Translations under genes and position numbers: made by a program
Origin: Collybiopsis luxurians FD-317 M1
Lineage: Eukaryota; Basidiomycota; Agaricomycetes; Agaricales; Omphalotaceae
DNA: 64,000 nucleotides
Assembly (NCBI GenBank): GCA_000827265.1
Contig: KN834752.1
Location: forward strand, 1,106,948-1,170,947
Reading direction: 5' to 3'
Notes under the pieces: generated by a model
What the model saw: only the letters and a program-made list of their open reading frames with translations
Database searches by the model: none
What the model was told of the DNA's origin: nothing
In this document: positions 61,440-64,000 of the stretch, one piece after another
Numbering within the stretch: the stretch's first letter is position 1
Layout of the letters: each line of letters opens with the position of its first letter

Positions 61440-64000
61440 CTAAAGTTGTCCCGCAGAGGGATAACCGACTAGCTGAAGTAGCTCATCCACTTCAGCCATG
61501 AACTGATCCCATTCGGTTTGGCTGAGGGAGTTTTGTGTCAGATAAGTATTACAGCGTAAAAACATGTAAACAGCGTTACTTGCCTTGAAGAAGAGGTATT
61601 TGAGAACTGGCCCGTCCGCAACTCGTATGTCATTCCGTCTAGTCCCTGGCTGGGTAAGGTGTTTTCGGATCCGTAAGCCATAGAATTGAAAGGCACGCCC
61701 ATGTCTGCGCCTACATTTAGATGAACTGGCATCCCACCGAGGTCATCCGACGTGACTGGTAAGCTCCAGTCAGCATTGGGACTAATGTTGACATTGAAGG
61801 AGCCAGAAGGCATCTCAGCAGTTGAAGAATTGCATTGTGTTTGCTGAGATCCTGTATTTATTCCGGAAGAAAAATCATCTTCAACAGAGTTGACGGGAAT
61901 CGAGTTTCCTTCGTAGCGACTACGGGTACGCTTTAAGGATGGGAGCTTCTCTATTGGAGGTAGTGGACTGGCAGAAATCACAGACAGGAAGATGTCCCTA
62001 GCATGACGGTCACGGTCAGTCCGAAGGTCTTTTTTTACAGGATACAAACCGGAGTCGACCAGCCATTTCAAACCTTCCCGTGCGCATTACCATCAGCACC
62101 AATTTCAGAGCCCGAGCAGAATTATACATACTTGTCCTCATAAAGAGCGAGCATATCCAAGCAGCTGTGTACTTCGTTCATTTCCTTAGTTACGTTCAGG
62201 GATATCTTGGATTGTATTCCACGCCAAAGGTTAGTTGAAAGCACAATAGCGCAGGAGAAGATTGGAGGCTGGGGGAGGAAAATCGCTTATCAATCTGACT
62301 GAACAAGGATTTGCAAGTACGTACTATAAAGTGGGGGAATGTAATTCTGCATCGTTGGTGATGGCCATTGAGAAGATGAACACAGGAACGGGCAGCATTA
62401 GCGCAGATAGCCAACGAAGGGAATGTCACGATGGATTTCTGACCAGGCCAGCACATGAAGCGTTTATGAACTAGGTAGGTACATGAGCAATGAGCCCGGG
62501 ACTTCGACCACAAACAAACTTTGTATCCGAGCCAAGTAAAATTCAGCATAGAGCATCACCGATTGACGAGCGAATACATCATCTTCTTGGTGAGGATTGT
62601 ATTTCACTAGGTAAAGTCATCAGCCTCAGTCAACACTGGTTACGGACCACGATTACAAAAGTCAGGCAGAGCATCTACCCAGTTGTTCAAAGCCGAGTCA
62701 AGTTCTACGACAGCCTTTTGATTCCATTCTGCAGTGGAAAGTGTTGTCGGTCCCCATGGGTCTAGACGCCTTGCTGAATACTACAAGGCTCAATATATGA
62801 ACTACAGGGAACAGAAGGACTTACAAGTGAGCGTTGAGCGAAGCCAACAATCTCCGCGAGCTTGATGTAGTGGATCCAAAATGTCAATTTCGACGGTATA
62901 TTTTCAGGTTGCTTGAATGCGTCATCTGGGTTCGGAGTCTCCCAGTATTCATCATCGCATACTGCAGGTAGGTCGAGATCTAAGCTGCTAGGAATTACCA
63001 TACGACTGGACTCAGAATTCGCGAAAATTCTCACTCATTGGGATTCGATAATCTTGGCCTCCCAAGAGCCATACTCAAGCTCGTATCAAAGAATTCGAGT
63101 TGCCAGAAAGCTCGCTTCCACAATTCGACATCTACGGGATTTCTGCCTTTGCCAAAACTTGATCGGTGTACACCGATCATTTGCGCAAGCTGGATACCAC
63201 GTCCAATTAATATCCAAGATGCCTCCGCCATGTGTGTTCCAAGCATAAAGGTTACAGAGAGCTAACTTCTCGTCATGACCTGTATTGAGTTGGGGAATGA
63301 TCCAAAAGCTTACCGGATAGACTTGCAATACATGAACAGAAAAAGACCCGACCAGACTTTTCGGTACGAATTCGATCTGGTTGAAGTATTTCCAGCCGGC
63401 GGAGTGCATTGATGTCGTATTATCGTATAAGACTCGAGGGTCAGCTGAGTAGCGCGATGCGAGCGCACATACGGCCAACACGGTAGCACCAAACGGCCGG
63501 TCGTACATGTGTAATTTGGCTGCGAGGGATTTCTCAAAAGTAGGTCTATGGAGCAATGGATAGAAAGGATGAAAGTGCTCCCAATACAAAGCCAGCAAAC
63601 TCTTGAGAAGGTCGTTAGGTGGGTATTCATAGGGTATTGCCTGGTACTGCGGTGTAACGTGCCACTAAGAGCAAAGATCAAGCTCGCACTGAGAGATTGA
63701 CAAAATAGATGGAACTCACCGGCTTCAGTTCCCAAAACTCGGATCTTTTTAAATCTAGAGAGGTCTTTTCAGTTTGTCCTCCGTTAAGGTCATCTCGAGC
63801 ATCAAGGGCAGTCTGAATAAACTTGTATTGCGAGGATTTTCCAAAATGATGGTCACTATGACGTTTAAAGCAAAAACCTTCCAATCGACTGCCCAAAGCT
63901 CCTGTCGGATCTGTCTCACAGCTGAGAGGAGGATCCTCGTCTGATATGGTGAGGGATGACACAGTAACGGCAGATCCATCTGGCAGAGAGTTTGAACTAC
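61440..64000 (-). CDS. fungal-specific transcription factor, fungal_trans domain (5' part outside the window)
   Basis: Regulator with the middle homology region of Zn2Cys6 factors. The gene is on the minus strand, so its start and the expected zinc cluster lie to the right of the window. The visible part begins in DEDPPLSCETDPTGALGSRL. It continues EHFHPFYPLLHRPTFEKSLA, FGATVLAVCALASRYSADPR, ILIGRGIQLAQMIGVHRSSF, VELWKRAFWQLEFFDTSLSM, ALGRPRLSNPNE and AVCDDEYWETPNPDDAF. Next come FPSLAICANAARSC and a C-terminal acidic/Asn-rich stretch. The last exon is QTEWDQFMAEVDELLQLVGY, SAGQL, with a stop at 61440-61442. The final intron (61522-61583) fits only as GC-AG. Related factors are often called xylanase or catabolism regulators; the target genes are unknown. 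Confidence 0.88.

Overview
The window is a gene-dense nuclear segment of a filamentous basidiomycete, most likely an agaricomycete. The evidence is numerous short GT-AG introns (about 47-70 nt), compact intergenic gaps, a GH71 alpha-1,3-glucanase fused to WSC domains, a CFEM protein, a metacaspase, a fungal_trans-type regulator and peroxisomal hotdog hydratases. No transposon, CRISPR array or rRNA gene was recognised.

Layout, left to right: a gamma-butyrobetaine dioxygenase (458-1817, -); a first condensin CAP-G gene (2195-6120, -); a small secreted CFEM protein with a one-base frame break (7074-7502, +); SEC23 of the COPII coat (7759-10479, +); an unrecognised proline/serine-rich protein (11846-12657, +); a second CAP-G gene with a long charged tail (13347-18267, +); protein-L-isoaspartate methyltransferase (18575-19598, -), divergent from complex I subunit NDUFB7 (19849-20442, +); a very large disordered protein (20842-26506, -); a membrane protein with a mitochondrial-type N-terminus (27605-28525, -); cohesin SMC1 (28718-33617, -); an intron-containing tRNA-Pro (33720-33809, +); a tandem pair of MaoC/hydratase-2 genes (33966-37036, -); RAD52 (37426-39465, -); a small spliced unknown frame (39666-40030, -) behind an FAD monooxygenase (40089-41934, -); a MEF2-type MADS-box factor (43420-45283, -); a 3.5 kb gene-poor stretch; an unrecognised conserved protein (48767-50499, +); an S9 serine peptidase (50638-53475, -); the GH71-3xWSC glucanase (54374-58229, +); a metacaspase (58657-60799, +); and a fungal_trans transcription factor running off the right end (61440 to 64000, -).

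Functionally this is mostly a core-genome neighbourhood. Chromosome structure and repair are represented four times (two CAP-G, SMC1, RAD52). Secretion and the cell wall are represented by SEC23, CFEM and GH71-WSC, and peroxisomal or carnitine-linked lipid metabolism by the BBOX-type dioxygenase and the MaoC pair. Nothing resembles a biosynthetic or defence cluster. The observations most worth following are two intact CAP-G paralogues about 7 kb apart that share three intron positions and phases, three equivalent 8-nt micro-exons (one per WSC domain), 13- and 20-nt micro-exons inside the MADS box, three inferred GC-AG introns, and loss of the peroxisomal targeting tripeptide in one member of the hydratase pair.

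All gene models were spliced by eye, so junctions not explicitly discussed are approximate.
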